Assembly (NCBI GenBank): GCA_949358305.1
Contig: OX442323.1
Span: forward strand, 5,580,001-5,644,000
DNA from: Strigamia acuminata
Taxonomy: Eukaryota > Arthropoda > Chilopoda > Geophilomorpha > Linotaeniidae
Direction: 5' to 3'
Length of the DNA: 64,000 bases
In this document: positions 12,796-25,625 of the stretch, piece by piece
How positions within the stretch are numbered: position 1 is the stretch's first letter
Layout of the letters: each line of letters opens with the position of its first letter
Translations under genes and position numbers: made by a program
Notes under the pieces: model-generated
What the model was told of the DNA's origin: nothing
The model's database searches: none
Seen by the model: only the letters and a program-made list of their open reading frames with translations

Positions 12796-15700
12796 AAACC
12801 GATAAAACACAAACTTTGAATGCACGTAACCAATTAATAAATTTAATAAATCTGATAGAAGTGCATTAAAAGAGACAAGACCACAACACAGAGCTCTTTT
12901 CCCTATAGTCACACTTTGTGCTTCGATAATATAACCGGCCTGAAGGAATGCGAGGGCGGAAGACGTTGAGGATTAAGTCAAGGGACAGATAGAGAGTAAG
13001 AGAAGAGGAAACCAGCCTTATTTTGGAAGGAAAGAGTGGTGGTAGGGCGAGACGGCGACTGATAATTAACTGAAGGAGGAAAGAAGAGGCATTAACCCCT
13101 GCAAAAATCAATATCCAACGGCCCCGCTTGTCTCTTCCTTCGCACTGCACCGTGCAAACGAATAACCTTGCTCTTCAACTTATCCGCAATTTAAAGGTTT
13201 AAAGAGATTTGCACAAGTCGGAATTTCAAAGCCTGCACTTGTCAATATTATAATTACGACATTAAAAATTAATTCCAACTTTCGCAAGACGTTCAAATTA
13301 AACAGACATCAGAGTTAAACATTTAACTTGCTCGCCGTTTTACGAATACGCTCAACCGAATTAAGTTTGCCGAAAATATTTGCAACTTTAATCCCGCCAC
13401 ACCGTTTCCGCCTGCCCCACTCGATTAAATCCTAATTCGGTGTCCATTGGGACAACATACGCCATCTATGAGCAGTCGATTCAACTAAAATTAACCATTT
13501 CCCAGTCCGTTTTTTGACGATTTTCCCATTCCATTGGCAAAATATTAAAACGCACAAAGTTCACCAACCTTTGGAAATTGCACGAACAATCTTCCTGACC
13601 AAAGTGTACGAGAACAGCGCTTCCTTGGCTCTTGATAAGCGCATCCTTCTTACAAGCAACAAAAAGTCCATTTGAGGCTTCAATTCAATTCCACCCACAC
13701 ACAACCGAGCATAACTTTAAATTTATCTTTTCAATGTAATAAGAAACGAACTGAGCTTTGTAATGCTCGGCACCTGATGGTGCCAACTTCTGTTTATTTA
13801 CAAAAGAAGCAATTCTCAGAGCGAAAAATGGTAACTAAATTCTGTCGCACAGCTGCACAAGTCGGCCCCCCCTTGCCCCCCTTTAAAAAAAATTATTTAA
13901 AAAAAAGTTTAATTTAAAAAAAAAATTTTTTCGCCCTTGGGACGGACTGTTCGAGTGGACAGCCATGTTGCCCCGATTTTCAAAGACCGTATTGATTTCT
14001 CAGTTACAGTCCGTTTGAGCGTGGGTGTGAAAGGGCCCGTTAAGATCCACTGGGGAACAAGTCAGCCATTCCCTTCCATTGGACTGCATAAAAGAAAATG
14101 GAATCAAACCACGTCTTGTGTTTTTTTTTATATATATATTTTTTACTTTTTTTTATATTTTTCCCTTTGCCCAATGGTCACACAAAGTCACAAACGTATA
14201 AAGGCACTTCCAATTTTATGATACATACCCAAGTGAAATGAAACCCGGATATGGAATTTAATACTTCAAGAGAGAACGAAAAAAACATAGAAATTTTTGT
14301 CTTATTTGATGATTTAAAAAAAAAATAAAAAATAAAAAATCTTTATATGTGGAATTTGACATTAGAAATTTAAGTAATTATAAACAAATAAAAGATTTCT
14401 GAATCCGAGGTCAAAACCCATTAACCTGTCACATCAACTTCAAAGTTTACAATTTTTTCAAAAAATAAAACGAAAAAGATCAAAAACAGTCATCACCCAA
14501 GAAAAAATATTAAAAAAAAACAAGTTATAATTAAAGTACATGAACTCGAGAATCCAATTTCAATTCCGCTATCACTCAGTAATGTATTTATTAACTTTAA
14601 AAACTTTGAAACTCTCCCACGACAAATAAAGCAAAGATCAAAATTGTAAACAAACTTCTCAATTTCTCCAAAAATCACGTTTCACTGCATCGCAGCACAA
14701 CATCTGTTGGTTGCGTTGCGAGCCTCTTTTTAGAAAAGCGGACAATGAAGTATTAATTACTGCTGCCAAATTCAGGTAATAAATCATGCATTGTCTTTAT
14801 TGAAAACGCTCGCACTGAATCCACGCCGTCATCTGATTGAAGAATGGATCAAAGGCAAACTATAGTGACCGCAGTTTGGCAAGCTCACATTGCCATTCGC
14901 CCGAACCGAATGGCTTTTGATGGATGGGTCTCCAATTGCATTGTTCTCAGGGGTTATCCCCTCGCAACGAGTCGTTCTAGCCCCCACCCAACCTTTTAAT
15001 GAAATCGCAAAATATAAGCCTCCCAATCACCATAAGAAACGAGATATGGCAGCTGCTTGAAAATCGCTAACCGCACGGATTGCTCACGAGGGGAACCCAA
15101 AAGAAAAAAATAATAAAAATAAAAATAGAAAGAAAAAAAAATGTTGTTTTACATTTGAAACGCGGCACTGAAATAAATGAATGGCTTTTACCAACTCTTT
15201 GCCTCCCTTAACTTTAGCTAATTACATGCTACACGCTCGTGCGCCTAAAATTCGCTACACAAACCATATTAGATAAATTGCATTGCATTCAGTAAAACAC
15301 TCAAGCTACGCAATTACCCTCGCTCTATTTACAATTTCTTCCTTTTACTCGTCTTCTTCGTCTCAAATATATATATTTTATTACTTTCGAAAAAAAAATA
15401 AAAGTAAAAAATTAAAAAATAAAACGCACATTTAATTCAGCTGCAAACTTTCCCTTAAGACACACTAATCCTTTGATCCCTCGCAAAATAACTGGCAACA
15501 ACACGTCATTCGCTCATTTAACTTCACCTGATTTTATCAACTTAGAATTAAACATATCTTGCCTAGTCCCCATTCAACATCCGCAAACACTCGACGCACA
15601 ATCAATGCATCTGTTGTCGTACAAGGGACGAGTCAAGTCACTTTGCAAAACCCCTAAAACCATGGGGCCCAATACAAAGCCCTCTTTGAATACAAGAGCA

Positions 15701-18667
15701 AGATAAATCTCAAAACATTACTCTTATCTACGTCCATTGGCATTCGGTTAATGTATTTGCACATATGAATTGCCCCGATCAAACATTCGCAGATAAGCCA
15801 TCGACCTACTTTTTATGAATGTCCCGGATCACACAAAAGGCCAACTCGAAGTGTCCACTCCCGCCGACCCGAACGAGGCAAAATTCCTCCCACACTTCAC
15901 TTTTTTCCTTATTTCCTTCGTTATTTTTATTCATGTCAAACACATTCAATGCCTTTGCCTTACAAACAATAAACAAATGGTCCTTCGCATCATTTATCAA
16001 TTTCTTTTTTCGCTCTCGCGCACGAGATAAGAGAAAACGAAAGAAAAGTGCAAACGCGTGAATTGAAAACATAATCAATTGAGATTGTAAGATGTCAGTT
16101 TCAAGTTGTAATCATCTTAAGACTTAATTTGTTTCCTCCCCCAAACTTTATCATAGTGATAATGTTCACAAAAGAACAGGGCAATCCATCACTCCTAAGT
16201 GGGCGATGCTCTGATTTACATTTTAATCAAACTTTACAAAACCTTTAAATAAAACAGAAAATAACCCTAAAAAAAAAATTTAAAAAAACCCATTAAATTT
16301 TACAGAACTCTCCCAGATCAACAAATTTCAACCAAAATATAGAAATCTGTATATCGATCGCCCATCTGGCCATCATTAATCATTTTTCCTTCGATTTTTT
16401 ATTTTTTTTAAAAAGAAAAAAAAAAAAAAAAGCGAAAAAAAAATCAATAACGACTGCAGTCAATTCTATATTTAAAACATTTTAACTACTTTTTACTCTT
16501 TTCAGTGTCCCGCTGCGATATCAACTTGATTCCACTCATTTTATCACTTCCTCATTAACCAATGAGAGTACGTAAATCTTTGTACACACGCAGGAATGAA
16601 AGGGTGCATTGGACAGGTGAGATCACACAATGTACCAGTTTAATGAGCACGAACTACCATCTGCTAACACGAGAAAAGGAATCCTCATTAAAACTCAGCT
16701 TTTCAAAACCATTTCGAATAAGCAAAAGCGTCTCCGCAATTTGCTCATTCAACCATACATACCTCGTTCTCAACTTTCCCCATTCGCCACTAAAGCGGCG
16801 CCACTTACAAAACCCCCACAATTAAATTAAACATATAAAAATATTTTTTTAAAAAAATCCTCATTTGCCTAAAAGCTGTTTGCGTTGTTCCGCATCACCA
16901 AATCCCCCGCCATGTCCATTCTTCAGTCAACTTCCACGAGACCACATTCGTCACCGCTTGTCATTCCCCGCCAACCCACGTTCGTGCCGAATAGCAATAA
17001 TATCCCATAATCTGTCAGCAGGGGTTGCACTAAGCTTATCTAATACTAACCCTATCCATATAAAAAGTGTCTGGGTCTGGCAAACTCGATGGGTGCGGGT
17101 ATAAAAACAAGCGGGGGGTTACCTGATAGAAAAAAAAAATAATAATACATTTTATGGGGCGCGTGGATACCAGTCGTAGAACGAGACGAGAGAAAGGTGC
17201 TGTGCTGTTCTCGCCAGCTCCCACACACATGACATGGCACCGCCTGCTGGAAACATTTGTGAGGGTGGGTTCATGGACGAGGGAAAGCACGCACGAATTG
17301 TGTACATTTCCACTTGCAATTGAGAAAAAAAATGTATTATTTAATCCGCCGCTCGCGTGATGTATTCCCATATTGGGACACAATTAAAAATTAAATAAAT
17401 ATAATTTATTTTGCTTGGAAAAAAAGATTGAATAAATAAATGGGGTTTAAAGCGCATGATTACTGTAATTAAATCCCGTATTTATCCACGTCAATGTATA
17501 TATGTATACGTGAGACGACTGTGTAAATATAAACGGGTGTTTAAACGTAAATATTAACTTTTGTATAAATAAACGAGTTTTTTTTTGCCACCGGGTTGCA
17601 TTTTCCCCCTTAACTGCAATAAAGATTCTCTTTCTCGACTCGTAAATTAGTGAACGCTTCTTTACTCCTTTTCCCACACAATGCTGGCACCGAAATTGCA
17701 TCCGACGTCCCCGCGCACTATTTTAATTAACTTGTCCGACTCGGGAGAAAATAAAGCAGGGCGTGCGTGAAAATCCGAGTGAATCAACTTATGGTCACAT
17801 AATTCCTGCTGTTTTTGTTTGCCTGCAGACGCAAATTCATTTAACCTTTCCTGCCCTCAAATTATCCTTTAGCTACATTTCATTTTCACTGCATTTCGCT
17901 CGCACGGGCACGGCCAAATCAGCCCGAATTTAAATAAAAGAAACGGCGAACGTCAACTTTAAATTCTTTCACCTATCGAGATAAAAAAATATATAAAAAA
18001 AAAATATATATATATAAATATAAAAAAAAACTTATAGATTCGGGTGCTTCTGAATTGTGGATGAGGCCAATTTTTATCGCTTCGAGTCAAATTCCTGTGT
18101 TCGGAATGCCAAATAGGAGCCGGCAAGACTTATTAACTGTATAAGCCGCATACGCCGGCAACATTGCCAACGAGATATTTATCCAGTGCAAAGTCCGTGG
18201 AAAAAAAGGAAAGAAATTGCTTCGACACCTTCCGATTCTCGTTCGAGTAAAATCTCCTCGCCAACAACGATTTATTGGAGGGAGCGGCTCAGTTTTCGAT
18301 GAGAGTGGGATTTTCTAGGTTGCATCACACATTTTTTCTTCCCTCCCTCTTACAAACGACTCAATTCCAGCCAGCAACGTTAACGTGCAAACCACACGAG
18401 ACACACTCGTTACGTAAGATTTAGAAAGAAAAAGGAAGCGAGGCCGTATAAAAGCCCTACATGCCGTGTCTTGCTATCAAAAATAGAAGGAACGAAAGCT
18501 CGGAAATGAAGTATCCCAGGTCTATTTGCCGAGGCCTGATTCCCGATACGCATTTGACTGATGATGCCACCGAGGGAACCGAGAGAGAGAGAGAGAGGAG
18601 CTGGCGCAAACTAGCAACTCTCCAAATACTCCAAAGGGCAGGCATTGAAGAATTGCAAGATTGTCCT
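12796..18667. other. about 5.9 kb non-coding DNA
   Basis: No gene, RNA or transposon terminus recognised. Contents are AT-rich DNA with low-complexity runs (13885-13930, 14129-14160, 14310-14340, 15107-15140, 16398-16441 as T-run then A-run, 17995-18030), plus GC-balanced stretches at 12890-13150 and 14840-15010. A weak CTCF-like match lies near 13450-13475 and another near 17241. Confidence 0.5.
16398..16441. repeat. T-run followed by A-run, low complexity
   Basis: A long T-rich run passes directly into a long A-run interrupted by single G or C bases. It could fold into a weak hairpin or be a decayed poly-A tail. No element body is visible next to it. Confidence 0.6.
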
Positions 18668-18741
18668 ACCGTTGGGTATACACTCTATCATTTTTGCAAT
18701 TGAAAAAAGAAATACTTTTATCTATGTGGCTACACGTCTGC
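18668..18741. repeat. dispersed repeat, copy 2 of 2 in window
   Basis: Matches 3470-3545 in the same orientation, with the longest shared run ATCATTTTTGCAATTGA and a conserved TCTATGTGG-TACAC block. See the entry at 3470. Confidence 0.45.
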
Positions 18742-19007
18742 CGAGTGGAAAAAGCCCAAATATTTACATTCTACCAGCTATACTCCATTTTGGCACATTT
18801 AATGTTCACGTAACGTTCGTATTGTTACATGTGCACTTGGATCTACAAGACAAAGATGTGTCCTGACTGAATGACTTTCCAAGGGTGAGTTTTATTCTTT
18901 CTCAAAGTAAAAAAGAAAACTTTGCATCCCCATTAGCACGGATGATTGATTTAACATCGCATCTAAATAGATGTGTTACTTGGGTATGATTGTAAATTAA
19001 CAGCTTA

Positions 19008-19087
19008 GTGGCTTTTGTTGGTTTTTCAACAATTTCCGCTGTTTTCTCAACAGTTTTGATCGATTTTTCAACAGTTTCTGCAATTGG
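19008..19087 (+). repeat. phased T-tract repeat, about 21-bp period
   Basis: Blocks of three to five T recur about every 10 bp, and TCAACA or CAACAG recurs about every 21 bp. Read on the minus strand this gives a frame with VEK repeated every seven residues (EKSIKTVEKTAEIVEK). The neighbouring in-frame stop and missing start argue for a DNA-level repeat rather than an exon. Confidence 0.55.
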
Positions 19088-22000
19088 TGTCGTCTGAGGA
19101 ACAATTTCTTGTTCACAGCAAAGAAGAAATAGAAATAATAAGACAAATAATTAACAAGACTGATATTTGCAAGTTTATCGCAATCAAGCAATCTTGGTTG
19201 GTCTTCCCTTCCTTCCGTCGTGAGTGAGTTCAGTTCAGTTCAGTTCGCACAAAGTCGGGCACTTTTCCTTTACAAGCCGCAACCGAATTTTACTTTATTA
19301 GTTGTAGTCGGCAATTCCATCAAGAAAGCTGGTGCCAAAAGATAGGCAATGTTAACCCTCACATCATCACCGTACACAAAAGAGAAAATGCGGCTACAAG
19401 AAAAAGGCGCCTTCCTCAATGGCCTACAGCTGTGCCACCGAATTGCAATCCGGCCAATGTGTAGAAGACCATTGATCGTTCTCGCTCTTCGTTTCCTTTT
19501 TACCGACTGCAATAAGAAAAGAGAGAAAGAAAGAGAGAGAGAGAGAGCCGCCACTATTACCCGATCATCCCCCGCTCTCTCCATCCCACGCCTCACGGAT
19601 TACGCCTTTCTCAACAAATTCCCAATTAATCATCCCATCTTTTTATTTACCCCGGCTTAAGCAAATGCATCCGAACGAAGCACGACGTGTACGAAGTAAA
19701 CGAAGAATACAGTATATCAACAACTTTTCTCCCCTACTTTCCAATTCCTTTCAATAAGTGGAAAGTGGCGAGTGCCAGCTCTCCGTTGGTGTTCGTTCTT
19801 TCCCTCCCACACGAATACTTTACATTCCAATTCGAAAATCCTTTTCCCCATCGCAGTTTGCGAGAAGTGAAACCCCTTTGCCCGCTGCCTCACTGCCTGG
19901 CTGCCAGAGCTGCTTTTCATGGCCTCATACTTTATGCATTCCCTCTTTCTCCTTCTCTTACATGCACGCGTACAGTTTGAAGCACTAACGACGGATGCGC
20001 GCTCTGTGCACACACGGCACTCCCACTGACACGGTGAAATATTTCTTCCATTTTTGTGTCAGTCGGGGCTTAACCCAGCTCCCACTTAGGTTTATGTTAG
20101 GGGAAGAAGAAACTATTTGCCTGTCCTGCCTCTCGGGGATTCCGTCTTCCCCTCACGCCTTTCTCCGGATGCAAACGGATGGTGGTCCTTCCAGGCTCCG
20201 CCACCCTCCAACACATGACATGCACATCAATATCCACCCTATCGCAACCCCTACTAACCTACCCCACCAACCAACAAAAAAAATATCCTGCGAAACGACG
20301 TTTGACTTGCAAAAGCCCGTTCCGCCATTCTGTGTAGAAAAAGTTTTTGAAAATAAGAACACAAGTTGAATTAATTCAATAATACTAAACCTAACAGACA
20401 TAATTAGTTTTATTTGCAAAATTAGGTCTATTTGCATGTTCCTGTCAACCCTACCGACAAAAAGTGACGTTTTTAACCCATTTTCTCTGATATCTCATTT
20501 AATATTTGATTCGGCCCATTTTTCATCTTTAAAAAAGATGTTTGGTTCTGTTGACGGATGTTTTACTCGGATACATCAGCTTGTCAGAATACAATCTTTC
20601 ATCCTGATGTAATTTGCAGCTGTTGCCCCTCACCCTTCTTATTAAAAAAAAGAAAAAGAAAAAAAAAGAAAACGGGGCCAAAAAAAAGTGTGCAAGACCT
20701 TAAGATGAAATATCCTGTAAAAAATTGATAGGTTAAAGCTTACATTCTCTTCGTCTTCGCCGGCTGAATGTCAACAAGCGAGTAAAATTATGACCTCGAC
20801 CATTCCGCCAGATGCTGCAACACTACTAATTCCTTCCGTTTTGATATATTATAAAATAAACAAGTTTCGAACGTGCCGACACGAGCCTCTATTTCATACA
20901 TTAAACAACACCCGACTAATTTAATACGGCCCTCCTTTTAAAAACAAACGCGCGCACACAACACCAACCTGCAGACTCTTTTTAACCTCCTCCACTTTCC
21001 TCGCGCACTAATTGCCTTTGATGTGTGGCCACCAAAGAGTCAATGGGGTTATTTTCTCACGTGTGCCAATAATGAGTCAGCAGAGTGGCCAGAACCATCC
21101 TAACACGTGCAACTAATGGCGATGCACCACTCGTTCACTTAGTTCCAATTTAGTCTCCACTTCCGACTATACGACCCGCAACATTCCATTTTTTCTCGAA
21201 AAATGAAGGAAAAGCAGAAAGGAGAAAGAAGGTGGAGGGTGCGGCCAACACATGGCGCATTTGGGGCTCTTCGGTGACCAGTGGACAAATTCCCCTCGTC
21301 CATTTCGTTCTGCATGGCTTTTATCAACAAACCGACCACACACAAACAGCCTTGACCACAAAACACGTCCCTCGCCCTCCACTTCCTTGCATTTGCGTCG
21401 AGCCGTCGACAGACTCGAGAGTGTGGGTTCTGAGATGTCGGTGTCTCGGACCGCATGAAACCAATCCATTGGCACTCAAAGAGATCGACTGACAAGAAGG
21501 CGGGCAAAGGGGAGAAAGGGGGGAGGGAGAGAGAGAGATCTCTGACTGCTCTTCTTCCTGTTCTCAGCTTGCATCTCGCCGGAAACGGGTCGTCTGTTTA
21601 TCCAGCGGGTGTACAAAAATAGAGAAAACTCGCTGCGCTGCACTTTTCCGTGTGTATCGGACACATCCCAATTTTTCTCACGCTTTTCCATCCACACCTT
21701 CATTTTTCCAAGACAGATTGCCCATATTTCCAGGGTCAAAGCGAGGAGAAAAGTATTGACTGCTCGTTTTCCACCGCAACAACATAAACAAGAAAACCAC
21801 GCGAGTGGAAGCGAGGGAAAATCCAGAGTGCTATGTATAAACAATAAAATAAAAAAATAAAAAACTGTTCCACGTCGTCCAGTTGCACTGTGCACGCGAA
21901 CCATCAACGCCAAATAAATAAATATGGAAGAAGCAAATAAAAAAAATATATTGATAAAATGGTATAGTAGAACGAGGTGAGCCAGTCTGATGTGGTCCTA

Positions 22001-22366
22001 TAAAAACATTTCCAAGAGCGCCATGTTTTAACCTTGTGCTTCGTTTGGCCAAGAAAATACTGAATGCGCATTCCAAATCGTACTTGCCGAGGCTTAAAGC
22101 GTGCTTGGAATCTCCCATTGGGAGCATTGAGAAAGACTCGATGCTTCCACTGTGGCTCAGCTCATATACCGCCCCGACCGAGTCAAAAGTCTTGCGCAAC
22201 TACTTCTTCTTCGCTCCTTCCCTCGCAGAGGTGCTGACAGAGGCAATCCATGTGGACAGCTCCAGTTAATCCTGCTGATCCGCTGAGGCAAGAAGAGACT
22301 GACCTCTACCACTCTCTTTCGCCCACAAACCAAACAGTTTTCCCTTCGCCTTGTCTTGCCCTAGCC
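19088..22366. other. about 3.3 kb non-coding DNA, GC-richer than average
   Basis: Many overlapping frames stay open here on both strands because the DNA is richer in C and G (19.4-20.3, 21.1-21.9 and 22.0-22.3 kb). None shows a recognisable domain. The 77-codon frame at 22036-22269 (begins ATG, includes LRLAKKILNAHSKSYLPRL) has a fairly natural composition but no family I recognise and no clear splice sites. A CAGTT pentamer repeat lies at about 19228-19245. Confidence 0.45.
19519..19548. repeat. (GA)n / (GAAA)n microsatellite
   Basis: A purine run of GAGAAAGA units passing into pure GA dinucleotides. Similar short GA runs occur at 18582-18598, 21520-21540, 24870-24890 and 52570-52596. Confidence 0.85.
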
Positions 22367-22560
22367 CAGCGGTTCCCAAAGTTTTTAGCATCGCGACCCA
22401 TTTTTAAGCAAGGCGATCTTCCGCGCATTAAATTTTACACTAATTATAATTTTTAGATTTCACCCATGCTTTGTTGGACACCCGCGGTCTAATGGGGGCC
22501 CGCGCAATAAGTATAAACGTATAAATCTTTAATCCAGGCTTGAAAAATGCACCGAAAAAC
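22367..22560 (+). mobile_element. hAT-type element, left-end fragment
   Basis: The end reads CAGCGGTTCCCAAAGTTTTT, then a GCGACCC block. This is the terminal signature of Charlie-like hAT elements, whose ends read CAG-GGTT-C-AAA. The preceding 8 bases contain CTAG, matching the preferred target centre of that group. Further in, GCGGTCTAATGGGGGCCCGC resembles the right-hand part of such elements but lacks a proper terminus. I find no matching right end downstream, so this is probably truncated. No transposase is present. Confidence 0.6.
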
Positions 22561-25164
22561 CGTTAAGCTTAATAACTTATTTGCTAGACAGCCCGGCTAA
22601 TTGTATTCTTATAAAGCTCGCAGCTACTGCTTAATTTTTAATTAAAATTTCAAGACGTGTCCACTAGGTTGGATCATTACATCATTATTTCGTAACGGTC
22701 AGTAAACTTTAAGAAGAAAAAAAAGCATAGAAAAAGTAAACAGAAATTCACACACAGTTCTAGTGTATGGATTTCCATTCGTGGCGTCTCTGGTGTAACG
22801 TTGTTTACCGCACGGGGGCGGCGCGATCGTTTGATTTATTTCTGGAATATCAATACAAGCACACAAATTTATAATCTCACAATTTCATCATATTTCTCCC
22901 GTGTGAAACATTTGCAGCTCTCTCTCTCCGAGTACACAACTTCACCACAATAGTTGCGTTCTATAAATACTGATAAACCGGGCTTGAGCTCCTGCTGTTT
23001 CAAGTGCGCGTGGGCGTCTGGAGGTTTTCACCCTAAACAACGTCTCAAGTTGACTGAACTTGACTTGCAGTGCCGAGATATAGATCTGATTAACACCAGA
23101 GCGGCGTTAAAACTGCTTTCCCACGATCATTGTTCGCAACAAACTCAAACTCTCCATTGCCTCATCAACATCAAACGCTTTCAATCAATCAAACCAACCG
23201 GAAATGATAAAATTGCATCATTTCAAACGCACGATTTATTAATTTTACATTTTTTTCCTTCCCTTTATATAAAACAAATATAATACAACAGAAAAGAGAA
23301 GGCAAAAAAAAACAATTCTTTTTCTGGACCACACATTATTAGCGTGGGATTCGGGAAGCGAAGTGAAGAAAGAGCGCACACAGCAACGACATGGAGGGGG
23401 CAAACTTTATGGGGTTCAGCTGTGGACTAGAGCCCTTGATGGTCCATTACTAGGACACATGATTACCAAAGGTTAACTGGCCAACATATAGCCCGAATTC
23501 ACCCCCTAGAAAAGCGAGGGAAGATAAAAACTAAGGGGAAAAACAAGTCGCATCCAGACACCTTCTCCACACGTGTCTTACACAGCTGTGGATGGTGTTG
23601 ACCTCGAGTCTCTCCTTGTACCACGCACGCGTTTTAATGCGAAAAACATGTTAAAAACGTTGTTTCAATCATTTTTTTTCGCGGGAATTTATTTCCATGG
23701 TCTTTTATCTAAAATTTTAAATTAAAATAATTTTATTTTTGCTTCTACTGAATCGACTCTATAAAAGTATTTTTTTATTGTGTCAACTAAAGGGGTGTAT
23801 GTATAAAACTCCCTAAAGTTAGGTTTCGGGAATGAAAAAAGTCTTGACAAAAGAGAGATCGCATCATGAAATATGTATATCGGGTTTTCAATTGATAAGA
23901 AATTCCGGAAAAATAAAAAAAATAAAATAAAATAAAAATTACTCGACGAATGCAAAGAAAACCGCTTTTCCCGTATATATATATATGTACATCCAGAGAT
24001 ATATATTTATTCAAGTGGACCATATATTCATTTTTCATTTTCTTTTCCCGTTTCGCTCCGAATCTTTAAAATTTTCATGAAAAAACCCAAACTTTAATAC
24101 CGAGTTAATAAATAAAAATCCAAAAGAGCTATTTCTCCCTACATATCACCCACAATCTCTTTAAAAATAATTTCAAAAAGTAATTTCAAATTAAAAAAAA
24201 AAAAATAATATATAGTAATAAAGTTTTAATAAAAAAAATTAATTTAAAAAAAAAAAAAAAAAAAAAATAGAAATGTCACCCACCATCAGGAGCTTTTCAG
24301 CATTCAGATAAGCATAAAATCGGCCAAACGACTCCATTCCTTGCAAGTGTAATTAAATTTCCTAGCTGTTGGAAATATGTTGAGATTATGCTTCACTGAT
24401 CCACACATAATTTTATAATATTTTTTTTCCCCTTCGAATATTAAATATGTCAAAACTCAATGGATTCCCATTTTCATTGCCTAACATCATTACATAACTA
24501 AGTGATGTCTCCGCATGCAACACGTCAATCAAACAGACACACTTAAAATATTAAAATAAAAATTTACACAAACAAAAAAAAAGAAAAAGAAAAAGAAAAA
24601 AAATCTTATCGATCCAATGCACCTCAAACTAGACTTTCCTATTCCATCCCACATTTTTTCCATGCCTCATTTTGCTACAGGCCATGGCAAAGTAAAGTAA
24701 TATACGATAGAACGAAGGGAAGGGCTTCGTCGTTCTCCAGGAGGGGAATTTCCCCACCCCACCCCCTGGTCGTAGCCCTCAGTCATAAATCACAGCTTTT
24801 TATACCTTACCACGTCCATTTCACCCGTTTCTCAAACACGAATTTACAATTTAAAACATTGAAATAACGCTTAGAGAGAGAGAGAGAGAAGCGTCTTCCC
24901 CACAAGACAATCTTCTTAAAGAGTTGAATCTCGAATAAATCTATGCTAAGTCGACTTAGTCGCTGAAGAAAGAAGAAAAGAATAAAATTGCGTTATTAAC
25001 GAAAGTTTCAAAGTAGAAAATCCGATTCAAAGCTTCGGTTATTAAAACCCTTCAACTTGAAAAAGAAATATTTAAATCCGAAAATTATAAAATAAATATC
25101 TGCTCGTCGTGCAAAATCAGTAAACCACCACGGTTCCATCTTCCCTTGTTACATATTTACACAG
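22561..25164. other. about 2.6 kb non-coding DNA
   Basis: AT-rich with A-runs (24193-24266, 24574-24602), short AT-repeats (23973-23986) and a GA run (24870-24890). No gene seen. The longest frame (109 codons at 22954) starts with a non-ATG codon and has no domain. Confidence 0.5.
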
Positions 25165-25166
25165 TA

Positions 25167-25200
25167 CAGTCGAGTCGATTATCCGATTGTGCGATCAATC
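25167..25200 (+). mobile_element. pogo/Tigger-like terminal repeat
   Basis: TA at 25165-25166 is followed by CAGTCGAGTCGATTATCCGA and then TTGTGCGA. Ends of the form CAGT + CGATTATCCG are characteristic of pogo/Tigger elements, which insert at TA. A degraded copy in the same direction (GTCCGATTATGCGAACAAA) lies at 25601-25619 on the other side of the tandem array. The array therefore seems to have grown within or between copies of this end. No inverted right-hand end was found. Confidence 0.5.
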
Positions 25201-25201
25201 A

Positions 25202-25570
25202 ATTTTTATCGATTTTAACGATTTTTGTAAATCTATTTTTAACGATTTTAATCAGTTTTTAACAATTTTTATCGGTTTTTAACAATTTTTATCGGTTTGT
25301 GACAATTTTTATCGGTTTGTAACAATTTTTATCGGTTTTTACTGATTTTTATGGGTTTCACCGATTTTTATGGGTTTTTACCAATTTTTATGAGTTTTTA
25401 ACAATTTTTATCGGTTTTTAACAATTTTTATCGGGCTTTAACAATTTACATCGGTTTTTAACAATTTTTATCGGTTTTTAACAATTTTTATCGGGCTTTA
25501 ACAATTTACATCGGTTTTTAACAATTTTTATCGGTTTTTAACAGTTTTTATGAGTTTTTACCGATTTTTT
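25202..25570 (+). repeat. 20-bp minisatellite with T-tracts every 10 bp
   Basis: The unit is AACAATTTTTATCGGTTTTT, repeated about 18 times with point changes. Each unit holds two T5 tracts exactly 10 bp apart, so T-tracts stay in helical phase for about 370 bp. Within it a 60-bp higher-order unit (25431-25490) is repeated at 25491-25550 with a single visible difference, showing recent local duplication. Units toward the left edge are most diverged. T-tracts phased in this way are known to bend DNA. A regulatory role is inference only. Confidence 0.9.
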
Positions 25571-25625
25571 AACTTCGTATACGTGAGTACCTACTGTAAT
25601 GTCCGATTATGCGAACAAATCAATT

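Noticed and set aside
18975-19125. Minus-strand exon encoding VEK repeats behind a pyrimidine tract
   Set aside because: In-frame stop upstream, no start, and the 21-bp repeat explains the peptide periodicity.
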